A stretch of DNA of 64,000 nucleotides, taken from positions 3,328,501 through 3,392,500 of the forward strand of contig NZ_CP028843.1 in assembly GCF_003058325.1 (NCBI RefSeq), written 5' to 3'. Position 1 is the first letter of the stretch. Every line of letters begins with the position of its first letter. The notes beneath the pieces are model-generated. The model saw nothing but the letters and a program-made list of their open reading frames with translations. It made no database searches and had not been told where the DNA came from. A program made the position numbers and the translations under genes. Origin of the DNA: Methylobacterium currus (GTDB lineage Bacteria; Pseudomonadota; Alphaproteobacteria; Rhizobiales; Beijerinckiaceae). Positions 40,442-51,689 of the stretch are shown here, piece after piece.

Positions 40442-41962
40442 TCACTCCGTCCAGCGCACGTCCGTCAGGTCGTTCGAGGGCACCGGCTCGTTCTTCCAGA
40501 ACCCCGTGAGCTTCGCTTTCCACACGCTGAGCTTCGGCAGCACGAACAGGAACAGGGCCGGCACGTCGTCGGCGAGGATCTGTTGCGCGTCGCCGTAGAG
40601 CTTGAGCCGCGTCGCCTCGTCGGTCGCCTGCGCGGCCTGCGTCACCACCGTGTTGAAGGCCGGGTTCTTGTAGCCGAAATAATACGGGTCGTTGGAGTAG
40701 ATGGCGATGTCCAGCGGCTCGGCATGGGCGATGACCGTCATGTCGAAGCTGCGGTCGCGCATCACCTCCTGCACCCACTTCGCCGGGAACTCGGTCGGCA
40801 CGATAGTCATCGTGACGCCGACCTCGGCGAACATCGCCTGCAGGATCTCGGCGGTGCGGGTGGCGTAGGCCATCTGCGGCGACTTGAAGGTGAAGGTCAG
40901 GCCCTTGGCGTAGCCGGCTTCCGCCAGGAGCGCCTTCGCCTTCGCCGGGTCGTAGGCGTAGACCCCCGTCAGGTCCCTGTAGCCCGGGTCGTTGGGCGTG
41001 TAATGGCTGCCGATCGGCGCGCCGTAGCCCGAATAGGCGCCCTCGATCAGGAGCTTGCGGTCGACCGCCATCATCAGCGCCTGGCGCACGCGCTTGTCGG
41101 CGAAGGGCTTGCCCGCATTGTTCATGCCGGCCACGACCTTCATCTCGGTCAGGCCCGGCTCCGCCGTGAACGCCTTGTCCTTCTGGAAGGCGGCGTAGAG
41201 TTCGGGCGCCGGCAGCAGCGGGAAGGCGTCGACGTCGCCGGCGCGGAGCGCCGCGGCGGCGGCTTGCGGATCGCCGATGAAGCGGAACGTCACCTTGTCG
41301 AGATGGACCTTGCGGGCCGCGTCCCAATGGTCGGGGCTGCGGGTCAGCTCGACCCGGTCGCCCTTGCGCCAGGTGGCGAAGCGGAACGGTCCGGTCCCGA
41401 CCGGATTGCTTTTCAGCCCGTCGCGCGACTTCGGCTCGACCATCACCGCCGCCGGCAGGCCGAGCCAGAACAGCAGATTGCCGGAGGGCTTCGAGAGGGT
41501 CAGGACCAGGGTGGCGGGGTCCGGCGCCTTGACGTCGGCGATGACAGCGTAGAGCGCCTTCTGCGGGTTGACCGAGCCCGGTGCCCGGATCGCATCGAGG
41601 GCGAACTTCGCCGTCTCGGCGTTGAACGCTTCGCCGTTGTGGAACGTCACCCCGGTCTGGAGCGCGAAGGTGTAGGTCAGGCCGTCGGGCGAGACGGTCC
41701 AGCTCTTCGCCAGCTGCGGCTGCACCTTGCCGTCGCGGTCGACCCGGGTCAGGCCCTCGAACACGTTCTGCCACACCACCTGGCCGATCACCGTCGGCGC
41801 GGCGCTGGTCGGGTCGAGGCCCGGAGGCTCCACCGGCATGCCGAGGACGAGGTCGGTGCGCGGGGCGGCCAGGGCATCACCGGCGAATCCCGGCAGCGCG
41901 AGCGCCGCGAGAAGGGCGCCCGTCAGCAGGCAACGACGGGATGAACGCGTGCGTGAGACCAT
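40442..41962 (-). CDS. Peptide/nickel-type periplasmic binding protein
   Basis: This 506-residue SBP_bac_5 protein begins with a signal peptide (RTRSSRRCLLTGALLAALALP, AGDALAAP; cleavage near residue 33). RTRSSRR is only loosely twin-arginine-like. Mature blocks TDLVLGMPVEPPGLDPT, WTVSPDGLTYTFALQTGVTFHNGE and NPVGTGPFRF are the family signatures. It supplies ligand to DppB/C. Peptides, opines or nickel complexes are possible; nothing in the window decides. It is the first gene of the operon. Confidence 0.9.
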   Translation of the reverse strand: MVSRTRSSRRCLLTGALLAALALPGFAGDALAAPRTDLVLGMPVEPPGLDPTSAAPTVIGQVVWQNVFEGLTRVDRDGKVQPQLAKSWTVSPDGLTYTFALQTGVTFHNGEAFNAETAKFALDAIRAPGSVNPQKALYAVIADVKAPDPATLVLTLSKPSGNLLFWLGLPAAVMVEPKSRDGLKSNPVGTGPFRFATWRKGDRVELTRSPDHWDAARKVHLDKVTFRFIGDPQAAAAALRAGDVDAFPLLPAPELYAAFQKDKAFTAEPGLTEMKVVAGMNNAGKPFADKRVRQALMMAVDRKLLIEGAYSGYGAPIGSHYTPNDPGYRDLTGVYAYDPAKAKALLAEAGYAKGLTFTFKSPQMAYATRTAEILQAMFAEVGVTMTIVPTEFPAKWVQEVMRDRSFDMTVIAHAEPLDIAIYSNDPYYFGYKNPAFNTVVTQAAQATDEATRLKLYGDAQQILADDVPALFLFVLPKLSVWKAKLTGFWKNEPVPSNDLTDVRWTE

Positions 41963-42087
41963 GGAACCCCTCGATCGGCGTTGGGAGCGGCCGCCTCTCC
42001 CGCGCGGCCTTGTTGGTTCCGCTAGGAGATCAGGATTTTCGGTGTGGCCGCAACAGCGATCTGGTGCGCACCCCGTAGCCGAAACCG

Positions 42088-43011
42088 CTACACCTCGGCC
42101 TCTGCCCGAAAATCCGGCATGTGCTGCTCCAGAACCGCCACCAGCTTGGCGGCCGCGAAGGAGAGCGGCCGGTCCTTCAGGTGCGACAGGTCGAGATGGG
42201 TGCGGATGCGCAGCTCCCGGAAGGGCCGTGCCACCAGCGTTCCCGCCGCCTCGTCGCGGCGCACGGTGAAGGGCGGCAGGACCAGAACGGCCCGGCCGCT
42301 TCGGGCGAGCTCGAGCTGGATCTCGAGGGCGCTGGTGGTGAAGACCGGATCGAGGGAGGGCAGGCCCGCCTCCCGCATCTGCGCGTCGAGGGCCTGGCGC
42401 ACCCCGAAGGCCGCATCCGGCACCGCCACCGGATGGGCCAGGAGGTCGCGCGGGCCGACCTGCAGGCGGTCGGCGAGGGGATGACCGGGCGCCATCACGG
42501 CGGCGTGGTCGACCGGCACGCGGCAGCGCACGAAGGTCTCGGTCCGCGGCGGCGTGAACAGGGTGACGGCGAGGTCCGCCTCCCCGTCGGCGAGCGCCTG
42601 CACCGTGCGCCCGACGCTCGCCACCACGACCTCGAAGCGGATATCCGGGTAGCTCGCGGAAAACTCCGCCAGCGCCGGCACCAGCAGGCCGGAGGCCGCC
42701 GCCCCGCTGGCATAGACCGTGACCCGCCCGGCCCGCAGGCCCTTGAGGTCGTCGATCAGGGTGCGGACGTGGTCGAGCTCGCGCAAGGAGCGGGCCGAGC
42801 GGGCGGCCAAAAGCTCGCCGGCGGCGGTGAGCCGGATCCCGGTCGGGTCGCGCTCCACCAGCGGCGCGCCGAAATGGTATTCGAGGTTCTCGATCTGCCG
42901 GCTGATCGCGGTCGGCGCGATGCCGAGCTTCTCCGCCGCCCGCCGCATCGACCCGTGCCGGGCGAGCTCGTTGAAGTAGATCAGGGCCCGCAGCTGCACG
43001 GCACGCACCAT
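42088..43011 (-). CDS. LysR-family transcriptional regulator
   Basis: This 307-residue LTTR has an N-terminal HTH (LRALIYFNELARHGSMRRAAEKLGIAPTAISRQIENLEYHFG, residues 7-49) and a typical effector domain (VTVYASGAAASGLLVPAL, PDIRFEV, TGLR-like residues absent). It resembles the nac/cbl-like family that does not regulate a divergent gene here: both neighbours are on the same strand. It may control the downstream peptide importer, 125 bases away. Confidence 0.88.
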   Translation of the reverse strand: MVRAVQLRALIYFNELARHGSMRRAAEKLGIAPTAISRQIENLEYHFGAPLVERDPTGIRLTAAGELLAARSARSLRELDHVRTLIDDLKGLRAGRVTVYASGAAASGLLVPALAEFSASYPDIRFEVVVASVGRTVQALADGEADLAVTLFTPPRTETFVRCRVPVDHAAVMAPGHPLADRLQVGPRDLLAHPVAVPDAAFGVRQALDAQMREAGLPSLDPVFTTSALEIQLELARSGRAVLVLPPFTVRRDEAAGTLVARPFRELRIRTHLDLSHLKDRPLSFAAAKLVAVLEQHMPDFRAEAEV

Positions 43012-43109
43012 CCTGGCGGTCGCGGCCGTCGCAGCGGCCTGCCGTGGGAGGGATTACGGTGCGGCGGGGCCGGCGTCCACGCCTCCCTTACGCGCGCCCC
43101 GCGGGGTCT

Positions 43110-43550
43110 TCAGCCCGCCTCGACGACCAGCCGCTCCGCCACCGCGCCGGCCGCCCCGAGCGCCACCGGCCGCCGCGTCTCCTTCGACAGCAGCACGCAG
43201 ACCGATTCCGCCTCGCCCGCCACCGTGTCGCCGGTGAGGATGCGGTGGCGGAAACCGAGCGAGGTGCGTCCCGCCCGGGCGAGCCAGGTCGCGGTGCGGA
43301 TCCGGCCCGGATAGTGCAGCTCGGCCCGGTAATCGATGACGAAGCGGGCGATGACGAAGAAGGTGTCGGAGGTGAGCAGCGGGGTCAGGTGACTGGCGAA
43401 AAACTGCACCCGGCCGCTCTCGCAGAAGGCGGCGAAGACCGCGTTGTTGACGTGGCCGTTGGCGTCGGTGTCGCGGTAGCGCAGGACGTCCTCGCTCCAC
43501 AGCACCCGCGGATCGGCCATAAGTCCGCCCGCCATCGGCCCGTCGGTCAT
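43110..43550 (-). CDS. Acyl-CoA thioesterase, 4HBT/YbgC family
   Basis: This 146-residue hotdog-fold enzyme has the active-site stretch RYRDTDANGHVNNAVF, with Asp27 or Asp29 as catalytic candidate, and FVIDYRAELHYPGRI in the second strand pair. The family hydrolyses short or medium acyl-CoAs. GGAGGG-type RBS and 19 bases spacing after truB suggest it is the tail of the rimP-to-truB operon. In-frame ATGs at 43535 and 43520 are alternatives. Confidence 0.85.
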   Translation of the reverse strand: MTDGPMAGGLMADPRVLWSEDVLRYRDTDANGHVNNAVFAAFCESGRVQFFASHLTPLLTSDTFFVIARFVIDYRAELHYPGRIRTATWLARAGRTSLGFRHRILTGDTVAGEAESVCVLLSKETRRPVALGAAGAVAERLVVEAG

Positions 43551-43569
43551 CGCCCTCTGCCCTCCTGGT

Positions 43570-44598
43570 TCAGCCGTTGCGCGGGGCGGTGCCGCCGAGA
43601 TGGAACACCCGGTGCGGCACCAGCTCGCCCCGCTCGACGTCGCCGACCGCCACGAGCACGCCGCCGCAGGTCGCGTAGGCCTTGCCCTCTGTCGGTGCGT
43701 CGCGGCCGCGCAGGATCACCGGCTGGCCGCGCATCAACCGCATCGCCATGTCGCGGGAGACCGGCACGTGCGGCACGGCGTCGAGCGCCGTCTCGACCGG
43801 GCGGAGCAGAGCGGCGTTGGCCTCGGCCTCGGCGGCTTCGAGCGCCCCGATGGTGCAGGACTGGTCCTCGGCGAAGGGGCCGACGCGGGTGCGGCGCAGG
43901 GCCGAGACGTGGCCGTAGCAGCCGAGCGCCCGGCCGAGGTCGCGGGCGATGGCGCGCACATAGGTGCCCTTGCCGCACTCGGCCTCGATCACGGTACGCT
44001 CAGGGGTGTGGGCGACGATCGCCAGACGGTCGATCTGCACCGGGCGGGCGACGAGTTCCACCACCTCGCCGTCGCGGGCGAGGTCGTAGGCGCGCTCGCC
44101 CTGGATCTTGATCGCCGAGTAGCGCGGCGGCACCTGCTCGATCGCGCCGACGAAGCGCGGCAGCATCGCCTCGACCTGCTCCTGGGTCGGGCGGTCGTCG
44201 GAGGTCGCGACCGGACGCCCTTCCGCGTCGTCGGTGTCCGTCTCGACGCCCCAGGTGACCGAGAAGACGTAGGCCTTGCGCCCGTCCATCACGAAGGGAA
44301 CGGTCTTGGTCGCCTCGCCCAGCGCGATCGGCAGGATGCCGGAGGCGAGCGGGTCGAGGGTGCCGGCGTGGCCGGCCTTCTTGGCGTTGAGGGCGCGCTT
44401 GACCGCCGCGACCGCGTGGGTCGAGGTCATGCCGACGCCCTTGTCGAGGATCACCCAGCCGCTGATCTCGCGGCGCTTGGGCCGGTCGCCCGGCGGGCGG
44501 CCGCGGCCGCGGGGCCGATCCTGCCGGGGGGCGCCGTCACGCGCAGGGCGGGTCGCCTGCGGCGCGGGCTCTGCGGGCTGATCCTCGTGCATCGTCAT
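43570..44598 (-). CDS. truB: tRNA pseudouridine(55) synthase TruB
   Basis: This 342-residue enzyme makes pseudouridine 55 in the tRNA T-loop. The catalytic Asp is in [12 protein letters not shown], and [17 protein letters not shown] and [16 protein letters not shown] [14 protein letters not shown] are present. About 40 residues rich in Pro, Arg and Gln extend the N terminus beyond E. coli TruB. I chose ATG 44598; a second ATG two codons later is also possible. Follows rbfA by about 120 bases. Confidence 0.93.
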   Translation of the reverse strand: MTMHEDQPAEPAPQATRPARDGAPRQDRPRGRGRPPGDRPKRREISGWVILDKGVGMTSTHAVAAVKRALNAKKAGHAGTLDPLASGILPIALGEATKTVPFVMDGRKAYVFSVTWGVETDTDDAEGRPVATSDDRPTQEQVEAMLPRFVGAIEQVPPRYSAIKIQGERAYDLARDGEVVELVARPVQIDRLAIVAHTPERTVIEAECGKGTYVRAIARDLGRALGCYGHVSALRRTRVGPFAEDQSCTIGALEAAEAEANAALLRPVETALDAVPHVPVSRDMAMRLMRGQPVILRGRDAPTEGKAYATCGGVLVAVGDVERGELVPHRVFHLGGTAPRNG

Positions 44599-44716
44599 CC
44601 TGTGTCCGTTCTCGAACGGCGGTCGCCGCGGGACGTGCCGCCCGCGTTGGTCCTTGCCGATCCTGTAGGGTGTCAAGTCTTTGAGCCGGGCGCGGGTTCG
44701 GCGCGCCGGGCGGATC

Positions 44717-45127
44717 TCACTCCTCGGTGTCCGGCTCCTCGGACCCGAGGTCGCGCTGGACCTTGTCGCTGCGTAGGAGCGCGTCGATGCGCGCCGCCTC
44801 GTCGAAGGTCTCGTCGCGGCGGAAGCGCAGGTCGGGGGCGAATTTCAGCGTCACCCGGCGGGCCACCTCCTGGCGCAGCACCTTCTTGTTGCGCTCCAGC
44901 GCCTCGATCACCGGGCGCTCGTCCTGGCCGCCGAGCGGCATGACGTAGGCGGTGGCGAGCTTGAGGTCCGGCGACATCCGGACCTCCGGCACGGTGATCA
45001 CGTGCTGGCTCAGTACCGGGTCCTGGATGTCGCCGCGGCTCAGCACCTCGGCGAGGGCGTGCCGCACGAGTTCGGCCACGCGCTGCTGGCGCTGCGAGGG
45101 GCCTGCGGATTCCTGGGGTTTACGCAC
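44717..45127 (-). CDS. rbfA: Ribosome-binding factor A
   Basis: This 136-residue KH-like protein matures the 16S rRNA 5' end in the small subunit. Family segments [20 protein letters not shown] and [35 protein letters not shown] split over residues 13-110 are clear. It ends with an acidic tail. It lies between infB and truB, the usual place. Confidence 0.95.
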   Translation of the reverse strand: MRKPQESAGPSQRQQRVAELVRHALAEVLSRGDIQDPVLSQHVITVPEVRMSPDLKLATAYVMPLGGQDERPVIEALERNKKVLRQEVARRVTLKFAPDLRFRRDETFDEAARIDALLRSDKVQRDLGSEEPDTEE

Positions 45128-45209
45128 GATCGTCTCTCCGGGCTCGGACCGGGCCGCGGGGCGGCCAACTGGCCGTAAGGGCCCTCGCGGCTGTCATCTT
45201 ATGAACCGA

Positions 45210-45239
45210 CGAGCCCGGGACGCTGGCGTCCCGGGCTCG
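45210..45239. other. Perfect 14-bp hairpin between infB and rbfA
   Basis: CGAGCCCGGGACGC (45210-45223) and GCGTCCCGGGCTCG (45226-45239) are exact inverted copies with a two-base loop, in the 170-base infB-rbfA gap. No T run follows on either strand, so it is not a classical terminator. A weaker CCGCCGCCATGACGGCGG palindrome lies near 45254. It may be an RNase site or stabiliser of the infB transcript. Confidence 0.7.
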
Positions 45240-45297
45240 CGGTATCCTGAGTGACCGCCGCCATGACGGCGGACGGCCGATGGCAGCGGAGTTCGCG

Positions 45298-48200
45298 TCA
45301 GAGCGTGCGACGCTCTTCGTGCACGATGTAGCACTCGATCACGTCGCGCGGACGCATGTCCTGGTAGTTCTCGAAGGCCATGCCGCATTCCTGACCCGCC
45401 GCCACTTCCTTGGCGTCGTCCTTGAAGCGCTTGAGCTGCGAGAGCTTGCCCTCGTGCACCACCACGTTGTCGCGGATGAGGCGGACATGGGCGCCGCGCT
45501 CGACGCGACCGTCCTCGACCCGGCAACCGGCGATCTTGCCCACCTTCGAGACGTTGAAGATCTCGAGGATGCGCGCCTCGCCCAGGCGCTCCTCGCGGAG
45601 CGTCGGCGGGAGCAGGCCCGACATCGCCGCCTTCACGTCATCCACGAGGTCGTAGATGATGTTGTAGTAGCGGATCTCGACGCCCGCCCGCTCGGCGGCC
45701 TCGCGGGCCTCCTTGTGGGCGCGGACGTTGAAGCCGACCACGACCGCACCCGAGGCCTGGGCCAGGGTGATGTCCGACTCGGTAATGCCGCCGACACCCG
45801 TGTGCAGGATGCGGGCCGCCACCTCGTCGTTGCCGAGCTTCTCGAGCGAGCCGGCGATGGCCTCGACCGAGCCCTGCACGTCGCCCTTGATGACGAGCGG
45901 GAACTCCTTGCGGCCGGCGCCCTCCTTGAGGTCGCGCATCATGTCCATCAGCGTCCGGCCGGCACCGGTGCCGGCGGCCGCCGCGCGCTCGCGCTTCACG
46001 CGGGCACGGTACTCGGTGACCTCGCGGGCCCGGGCCTCGTTCTCGACCACCGCGACGCGGTCGCCCGCCTCCGGCGTGCCGTTGAAGCCCAGAACCTCGA
46101 CGGGGACCGACGGACCCGCCTCCTTGGTGTTGCGGCCGGTATCGTCGACGAGGGCGCGCACGCGGCCCCACTCGGCGCCCGCCACGATGATGTCGCCGGT
46201 ATGCAGAGTGCCGCGCTCGACGAGCACCGTCGCCACCGGGCCGCGGCCGCGGTCGAGCTTGGCCTCGATCACGGTGCCCTCGGCCGAGCGCTCCGAATTG
46301 GCGCGCAGGTCCAGGATCTCGGCCTGGAGGGCGAGGCCCTCCAGCAGCTCGTCGAGGCCTTCCTTGGTCTTGGCCGAGACCTCGAACTCGAGGGTCTCGC
46401 CGCCCATCGACTCGACCTGGATGTCGTGCTGCAGCAGCTCGGTGCGGACCCGCTGCGGGTTCGCGTCGGGCTTGTCGATCTTGTTGATCGCCACGATCAG
46501 CGGCACCTCGGCCGCCTTGGCGTGGGCGATCGCCTCGATCGTCTGCGGCATGACGCCGTCATCGGCCGCCACCACCAGCACCACGATGTCCGTCACCTTG
46601 GCGCCGCGGGCGCGCATGGAGGTGAAGGCGGCGTGGCCGGGAGTGTCGATGAAGGTGATCTTGCCGCCGGACGGCGAGGTCACCTGGTAGGCGCCGATAT
46701 GCTGCGTGATGCCGCCCGCCTCGCCAGAGACGACGTTGGCGTTGCGGATCGCGTCGAGCAGCGAGGTCTTGCCGTGGTCGACGTGGCCCATGATGGTCAC
46801 GACCGGCGGGCGCGGCTGGGTGTCCTCGTCGGTATCGGGCTCGTCGAACAGGCCCTCCTCGACGTCCGACTCCGCGACGCGGCGCACGGTGTGGCCGAGT
46901 TCCTCGGCGATGAGCTGGGCCGAATCCGAGTCGATCACGTCGGTGATCTTGTGGATCTGGCCCTGCTTCATCAGCATGCGGATGACGTCGACCGCCCGCT
47001 CGCTCATCCGGTTGGCGAGCTCCTGTATGGTGATCGTCTCCGGGATGACCACCTCGCGGGCCAGCTTCTCCTTCTGCTCCACCTGGCGGTGGCCGGTCAG
47101 GCGCTGGTTGCGGCGGCGGAACGAGGCCAGAGACCGCGTGCGCTCGTCCTCGCCCGAGGTCGCCGTCGCGATGGTCAGGCGGCCGCGGTTGCGGTCGCCG
47201 CCGGGGGATTTCGGCGTCTTGGGCGGGGTGATGACCTTGAGCGGCATGCCGGGACGGCGGATGACCCGCTTGGTCTCGGCCTCCTCCTCCGCCGCGGCCG
47301 GACGGCCGGTGGCGGGACGCGCCGTCGCGGCGGCGCCCGTCGCGGGCTTGGCCGCCGTCGCAGCCTTGGCGGCCGTCGGCTGCTCGGGCTTGGCGGGTTC
47401 GGGCTCCGGCTTCGGCGCCGGGCGGGCCATGAAGTTCAGGTCGCGTGGCTTGCGGGCATCGGCCGTCAGCGTGCGGCGCGGCTCGGCCGGCGCGCTCGGA
47501 CGGGTGATCCCGGCGCTCGGGGTCGCCGGACGGGTGCCGGCGGGAGCCGCCGGCCGTGCACCGGTCGGGGCGCCCGGACGGGCACCGGCAGCCGCGGGGC
47601 GGGCCCCTGCGGCGGCGGGACGAGCGCCCGCGGCGGCAGGACGGGCACCGGCCGGAGCGGCCGGGCGGGCAGCGGCCGGGGTCGCCGGGCGCGGGGCGGC
47701 AGGAGCCGCCGCGACCGGAGCAGCCGCCGGCGCCTCGGGGGCGGCCGGAGCGGGCGCCGCGCGGGCCGCCGCATCCTCCTGGGCGCGGCGCTCGGCCTCC
47801 TCGGCGGCACGGCGCTTGCGCGCGTCCTCCTGGCGGCGACGCTCCTCTTCCTCGCGCTTGCGGGCCTCGGCGGCCTCGCGCTCGCGGACCTCGGCAGCCT
47901 CGCGCTCGGCGCGGCGCTGCGCCTCCTCGGCGGCGCGGCGGCGCTCCTCCTCCTCGCGACGCTTGGCGTCGACGAGGGCGGCCATGCGGGCGCTCTGCTC
48001 CTGATCGCTCAGGGTGCGCAGCACCACGCCGGAGCGCGCGGCGCCCGGGCGATCCTGGCGCGCTGCGCCTGGGCGGCCGCCCTGCCCCTGGGGAGCGGAG
48101 CGCGCCTGGCTCGGCGCGGATTCCTTCGGCGCAGCCGGGGCCGGCGCGCCGCCGGGGCGACGTTTCACCGTCTCGACCACGACCGACTTCGAGCGGCCAT

Positions 48201-48309
48201 GGGAGAAGCTCTGGCGCACCGTGCCCTGCTCGATCGGACGCTTCATCGAAAGCGTCTTGGAGGGACCGGTATGCAACGTCTTGTCGCCCGGATTTTTCGT
48301 CTCACTCAT
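45298..48309 (-). CDS. infB: Translation initiation factor IF-2
   Basis: This 1003-residue GTPase brings fMet-tRNA to the 30S subunit. After an IF2-N-like start ([14 protein letters not shown]) there are about 350 residues of low-complexity Ala/Pro and charged coiled coil ([23 protein letters not shown]...). The G domain follows with Walker [10 protein letters not shown] (about residue 506) and [10 protein letters not shown] for guanine, then the C-terminal barrels. Long N termini are usual in alphaproteobacteria. It sits in the nusA-infB operon. Confidence 0.97.
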   Translation of the reverse strand: MSETKNPGDKTLHTGPSKTLSMKRPIEQGTVRQSFSHGRSKSVVVETVKRRPGGAPAPAAPKESAPSQARSAPQGQGGRPGAARQDRPGAARSGVVLRTLSDQEQSARMAALVDAKRREEEERRRAAEEAQRRAEREAAEVREREAAEARKREEEERRRQEDARKRRAAEEAERRAQEDAAARAAPAPAAPEAPAAAPVAAAPAAPRPATPAAARPAAPAGARPAAAGARPAAAGARPAAAGARPGAPTGARPAAPAGTRPATPSAGITRPSAPAEPRRTLTADARKPRDLNFMARPAPKPEPEPAKPEQPTAAKAATAAKPATGAAATARPATGRPAAAEEEAETKRVIRRPGMPLKVITPPKTPKSPGGDRNRGRLTIATATSGEDERTRSLASFRRRNQRLTGHRQVEQKEKLAREVVIPETITIQELANRMSERAVDVIRMLMKQGQIHKITDVIDSDSAQLIAEELGHTVRRVAESDVEEGLFDEPDTDEDTQPRPPVVTIMGHVDHGKTSLLDAIRNANVVSGEAGGITQHIGAYQVTSPSGGKITFIDTPGHAAFTSMRARGAKVTDIVVLVVAADDGVMPQTIEAIAHAKAAEVPLIVAINKIDKPDANPQRVRTELLQHDIQVESMGGETLEFEVSAKTKEGLDELLEGLALQAEILDLRANSERSAEGTVIEAKLDRGRGPVATVLVERGTLHTGDIIVAGAEWGRVRALVDDTGRNTKEAGPSVPVEVLGFNGTPEAGDRVAVVENEARAREVTEYRARVKRERAAAAGTGAGRTLMDMMRDLKEGAGRKEFPLVIKGDVQGSVEAIAGSLEKLGNDEVAARILHTGVGGITESDITLAQASGAVVVGFNVRAHKEAREAAERAGVEIRYYNIIYDLVDDVKAAMSGLLPPTLREERLGEARILEIFNVSKVGKIAGCRVEDGRVERGAHVRLIRDNVVVHEGKLSQLKRFKDDAKEVAAGQECGMAFENYQDMRPRDVIECYIVHEERRTL

Positions 48310-48423
48310 TCAGTTCAGACCCTGGGGGTTCTCGTCCGTCCCGGGACCCGGCCTCCCGGTGGCCGCCTCCCATCGTGTTCCCGGGAGCGCACCCGCCAAC
48401 CGGGCCGATCCCATTCGATTCGT

Positions 48424-49215
48424 TCAACCACCGGCCTCCGGGGGGCCGGTCCGCAGCGATGGTCCACCATCCTGGACAGCGTCCGGGAGCGCCGCGTCGG
48501 AGCCTGTCGGCTCCGTTCCGGCGCTTCCCGACGTCGCCGTCCCGCCGCGGAAGACGTGGAGCCGACGCCAACGCGCGAGCAAGCCGGCAGTGCCGGCTCC
48601 CGCGACGAGGGCAGCGTGTATCACATGATCCCGGCCCAAGGCCATGTCCAATTCTTCACCGGACAGGTCGTCGATCACCGGGATCCTCGATATGGCATCG
48701 CCGTAGCGCCTTCGCAATGCCTGGGCGAGCTTGCGGCGCCCATCCGGGCTCGCGTCGCTGGCATGGACCAGGGCCTTGACCCCGGTCGGGCTGTCCACTG
48801 CGCTCTCCACCTTGGTGAAGCCGGTGACGACGCAGCCGGCCTTGTTGGCGAGCGAGAAACCCTGCCGCAGGTCCTCGCGCAACCCCGCCTCGATCACATC
48901 GGCGAGATCGGGCGCCACATGGGCGTCCTTCTGCCGGAAGGCGCGCTGGAACAGGCGCTTCCTCACCGCCTCCTGCACCGCCGCCCGGGTCGCCGTGACC
49001 CAGGCGCCGCGGCCGGGGAGCCGGGCGCGCAGGTCCGGCACCACCTGGTTGTCGGGACCCAGCGCGAAGCGGATCATCCGCTCGGGGCTGCCCGCCTCGC
49101 GCGTGACCAGGCAGGTGCGCTCCGCATGGGCGCGGCCGCGCCCGGCGCCGGCGTCGAGGACGTCCGGCGGCAGCGGGTCCGCATCCTGGGGCTCATCCTG
49201 CATGGTCGTGCTCAT
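48424..49215 (-). CDS. ylxR: YlxR/L7Ae-type RNA-binding protein
   Basis: This 263-residue protein has an N-terminal YlxR (DUF448) domain, ERTCLVTREAGSPERMIRFALGPDN with LPGRGAWVTATR, and a C-terminal L7Ae-like part (AGCVVTGFTKVESAV, VKALVHASDAS). This two-domain form is common in alphaproteobacteria. YlxR is a nucleoid or RNA-associated protein of the nusA-infB operon. The last 60 residues are low-complexity Gly/Pro/Thr. Confidence 0.9.
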   Translation of the reverse strand: MSTTMQDEPQDADPLPPDVLDAGAGRGRAHAERTCLVTREAGSPERMIRFALGPDNQVVPDLRARLPGRGAWVTATRAAVQEAVRKRLFQRAFRQKDAHVAPDLADVIEAGLREDLRQGFSLANKAGCVVTGFTKVESAVDSPTGVKALVHASDASPDGRRKLAQALRRRYGDAISRIPVIDDLSGEELDMALGRDHVIHAALVAGAGTAGLLARWRRLHVFRGGTATSGSAGTEPTGSDAALPDAVQDGGPSLRTGPPEAGG

Positions 49216-49232
49216 CCGGCTTTCCGTCGGCC

Positions 49233-50930
49233 TCAGGTCGGCTGGCCCTCGGCGGTCGCGGCGGCGCCCTCCTCGACCGGCACGGTCTCGTGCTCCTCGC
49301 CCTCGTGCGACGGCTCGCCCTCGGCATGCTCGCCTTCCTCGCCCTCGGCCTCGTCACCCTCCGGCGCCTCCTCGGGCGGGGGCGCCTCGACCCAGCCGGC
49401 ATGGACGCGGGCGGCCATGATCATCGCCTCGGCCTCGGCGCGGGAGAGCTCGAACCCGTCGAGGTAGCCGGCATGGCGCACCGCCTCGGGGCCGCGGCCT
49501 TCGGTGTAGCCGACGAGGTCGTCGGTGGCGCAGCCGGCGAGGTCCTCGACGGTCTTCACGTCGTTCTCGCCCAGCGCCACCATCATCGGGGTGGTGATGC
49601 CGTCGATCTCGCGCAGCTCGTCGGCGACGCCCAGCTCGATGCGGCGGGCGTCGTTCTCGGCCTCGATGCGGTTGAGGTAGTCGAGGGCGCGGGCCTGGAT
49701 CTCGGCACCGGTCTCCTCGTCGAGGCCCTGGATGTTGGCGAGCTCCGCCGGCTCGACATAGGCGATCTCCTCGACCGAGCGGAAGCCTTCCGCGGCGAGG
49801 AGCTGGCCCACGGTCTCGTCGACGTCGAGGGCCTGCATGAAGGTGTTGGTGCGCTCGACGAACTCCTTCTGCCGGCGCTCCGATTCCTCGGCCTCGGTCA
49901 GGATGTCGATGTCCCAGCCGGTGAGCTGGGAGGCGAGCCGCACGTTCTGGCCGCGCCGGCCGATGGCGAGCGACAGCTGGTCGTCGGGCACCACCACCTC
50001 GATGCGGTCGGCCTCCTCGTCGAGCACCACCTTGACCACCTCGGCCGGCTGCAGCGCGTTGACGATGAAGGTCGCCTGGTCCTGCGACCACGGGATGATG
50101 TCGATCTTCTCGCCCTGCAGCTCGCCGACCACCGCCTGGACGCGGGAGCCGCGCATGCCCACGCAGGCGCCGACCGGGTCGATCGAGGAATCGCGCGAGA
50201 TCACCGCGATCTTGGCGCGCGAGCCCGGATCGCGGGCGACCGCCTTCACCTCGACGATGCCGTCGTAGATCTCCGGCACTTCCTGGCCGAAGAGCTTGGC
50301 CATGAATTGCGGGTGCGAGCGCGAGAGGAAGATCTGCGGTCCGCGCACCTCGCGGCGGACGTCGAACAGGTAGGCGCGGATGCGGTCGCCGGGGCGGAAG
50401 GTCTCGCGCGGGATCGACTCGTCGCGGCGCACGATGCCCTCGCCGCGGCCGAGATCGACGATGACGTTGCCGTACTCGACGCGCTTGACCAGGCCGTTGA
50501 CGACCTCGCCGATGCGGTCCTTGTACTCGTCGTACTGGCGGTCGCGCTCGGCGTCGCGGACCTTCTGGACGATCACCTGCTTGGCCGACTGGGCGGCGAC
50601 GCGGCCGAAATCGAAGGGGGGCAGCGTGTCGGAGATCACGTCGCCGACCTGGGCGGCCGGGTTGTGGCGGCGGGCCGAGGGGAGGTCGATCTCGCGGGCG
50701 TCATTCTCGACCTCGTCCACCACCAGGAGGTGGCGCGACAGGCGCAGGGCCCCGGTGCGGGGATCGATCTCCGCATGCACGTCGGTCTCGGCGCCGTAGC
50801 GCGAGCGGGCGGCCTTGGCGATCGCCTCTTCCATGGCGCCGATCACGATGGCGCGGTCGATCACCTTCTCGCGGGCGACCGCCTCGGCGATCTGGAGGAG
50901 TTCGAGCCTGTTGGCGCTGACGACGGCCAT
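49233..50930 (-). CDS. nusA: Transcription termination/antitermination factor NusA
   Basis: This 565-residue RNA-polymerase factor has the N-terminal domain ([19 protein letters not shown]), an S1 domain (about 135-200), two KH domains ([19 protein letters not shown] and [16 protein letters not shown]), C-terminal acidic repeats, and a Glu-rich tail. It promotes pausing and termination. Starts 48 bases after rimP stops. It may regulate its own operon through the leader terminator at 51690-51720. Confidence 0.97.
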   Translation of the reverse strand: MAVVSANRLELLQIAEAVAREKVIDRAIVIGAMEEAIAKAARSRYGAETDVHAEIDPRTGALRLSRHLLVVDEVENDAREIDLPSARRHNPAAQVGDVISDTLPPFDFGRVAAQSAKQVIVQKVRDAERDRQYDEYKDRIGEVVNGLVKRVEYGNVIVDLGRGEGIVRRDESIPRETFRPGDRIRAYLFDVRREVRGPQIFLSRSHPQFMAKLFGQEVPEIYDGIVEVKAVARDPGSRAKIAVISRDSSIDPVGACVGMRGSRVQAVVGELQGEKIDIIPWSQDQATFIVNALQPAEVVKVVLDEEADRIEVVVPDDQLSLAIGRRGQNVRLASQLTGWDIDILTEAEESERRQKEFVERTNTFMQALDVDETVGQLLAAEGFRSVEEIAYVEPAELANIQGLDEETGAEIQARALDYLNRIEAENDARRIELGVADELREIDGITTPMMVALGENDVKTVEDLAGCATDDLVGYTEGRGPEAVRHAGYLDGFELSRAEAEAMIMAARVHAGWVEAPPPEEAPEGDEAEGEEGEHAEGEPSHEGEEHETVPVEEGAAATAEGQPT

Positions 50931-50977
50931 CGGTTCAGTCCTTCCTGGTTGTCTCGTTCGTTACGGGTCTGGGGCGT

Positions 50978-51595
50978 TCAGCGGGTGACGGACGGGCTCG
51001 CGCCGTCGTCCTCGTCATCCTCCTCGTCGTCCTGCGGTGGGGCCGAGCCGCGCCTCAGGGATTCGCGCACCAGTGCGTCGGTGAGGACGAGGTGGGCCTC
51101 GCCGATGTCGCGTAGGGCCAAGTCGTAGGAGGACGGCAGGCCCTCCTTGGCGTCGGGCAGGTCGATGCGGACCGTCTCGCCCTCCGGCGCCCGGATGATG
51201 CCGCGGAAGCGCTTGCGGCCGTCCAGCGGCGTCGCCAGCTCGACCTTGGCCTCGTAGCCGGCCCAGCGGGCGAAGTCGCCCGCGCGCACCAGCGGCCGGT
51301 CGATCCCCGGCGAGGAGATCTCGAGGTAGTAGGCGCCGCCGATCGGGTCGTCGACGTCGAGGATCGGCGAGATCGTGCGGCTGACGGTCTCGCACTCGTC
51401 GACCGACATGGTGCCGTCCGGCCGCTCGGCCATGATCTGCACCGTGCAGCCGTTCTGGCTCGAGACCTTCACCCGCACGAGGCGGAAGCCGAGGCCCTCG
51501 ATCGCGGGCTCGATGATCTGCGCCACGCGAGCGGCAATGCCGGTCTCGGTGATGAGGCGCTTCTCGGCCGGGTGTTGGTCTGGGGCGTCGGTCAT
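50978..51595 (-). CDS. rimP: Ribosome maturation factor RimP
   Basis: This 205-residue protein helps assemble the 30S subunit. The segments [49 protein letters not shown] and [14 protein letters not shown] are the family signature. The C terminus is an acidic DDEEDDEDD tail. I chose ATG 51595; the upstream frame covers the leader with the terminator. It is the first gene of the rimP-nusA-ylxR-infB-rbfA-truB operon. Confidence 0.95.
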   Translation of the reverse strand: MTDAPDQHPAEKRLITETGIAARVAQIIEPAIEGLGFRLVRVKVSSQNGCTVQIMAERPDGTMSVDECETVSRTISPILDVDDPIGGAYYLEISSPGIDRPLVRAGDFARWAGYEAKVELATPLDGRKRFRGIIRAPEGETVRIDLPDAKEGLPSSYDLALRDIGEAHLVLTDALVRESLRRGSAPPQDDEEDDEDDGASPSVTR

Positions 51596-51689
51596 GGGTG
51601 TCTGTGCCGCGGCGCGGTCCCCGCGAGAGGGGCCCTTGGAGGGGAGGCAATTTGGCGTTCGGCTCGCGCCCGGGGAGGCTTGCGGCAAT

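Noticed and set aside
45280..49467. Very long plus-strand open frame opposite infB, ylxR and nusA
   Set aside because: It is antisense to three unmistakable genes and is low-complexity Ala/Gly/Arg, the usual artefact of GC-rich codon bias.
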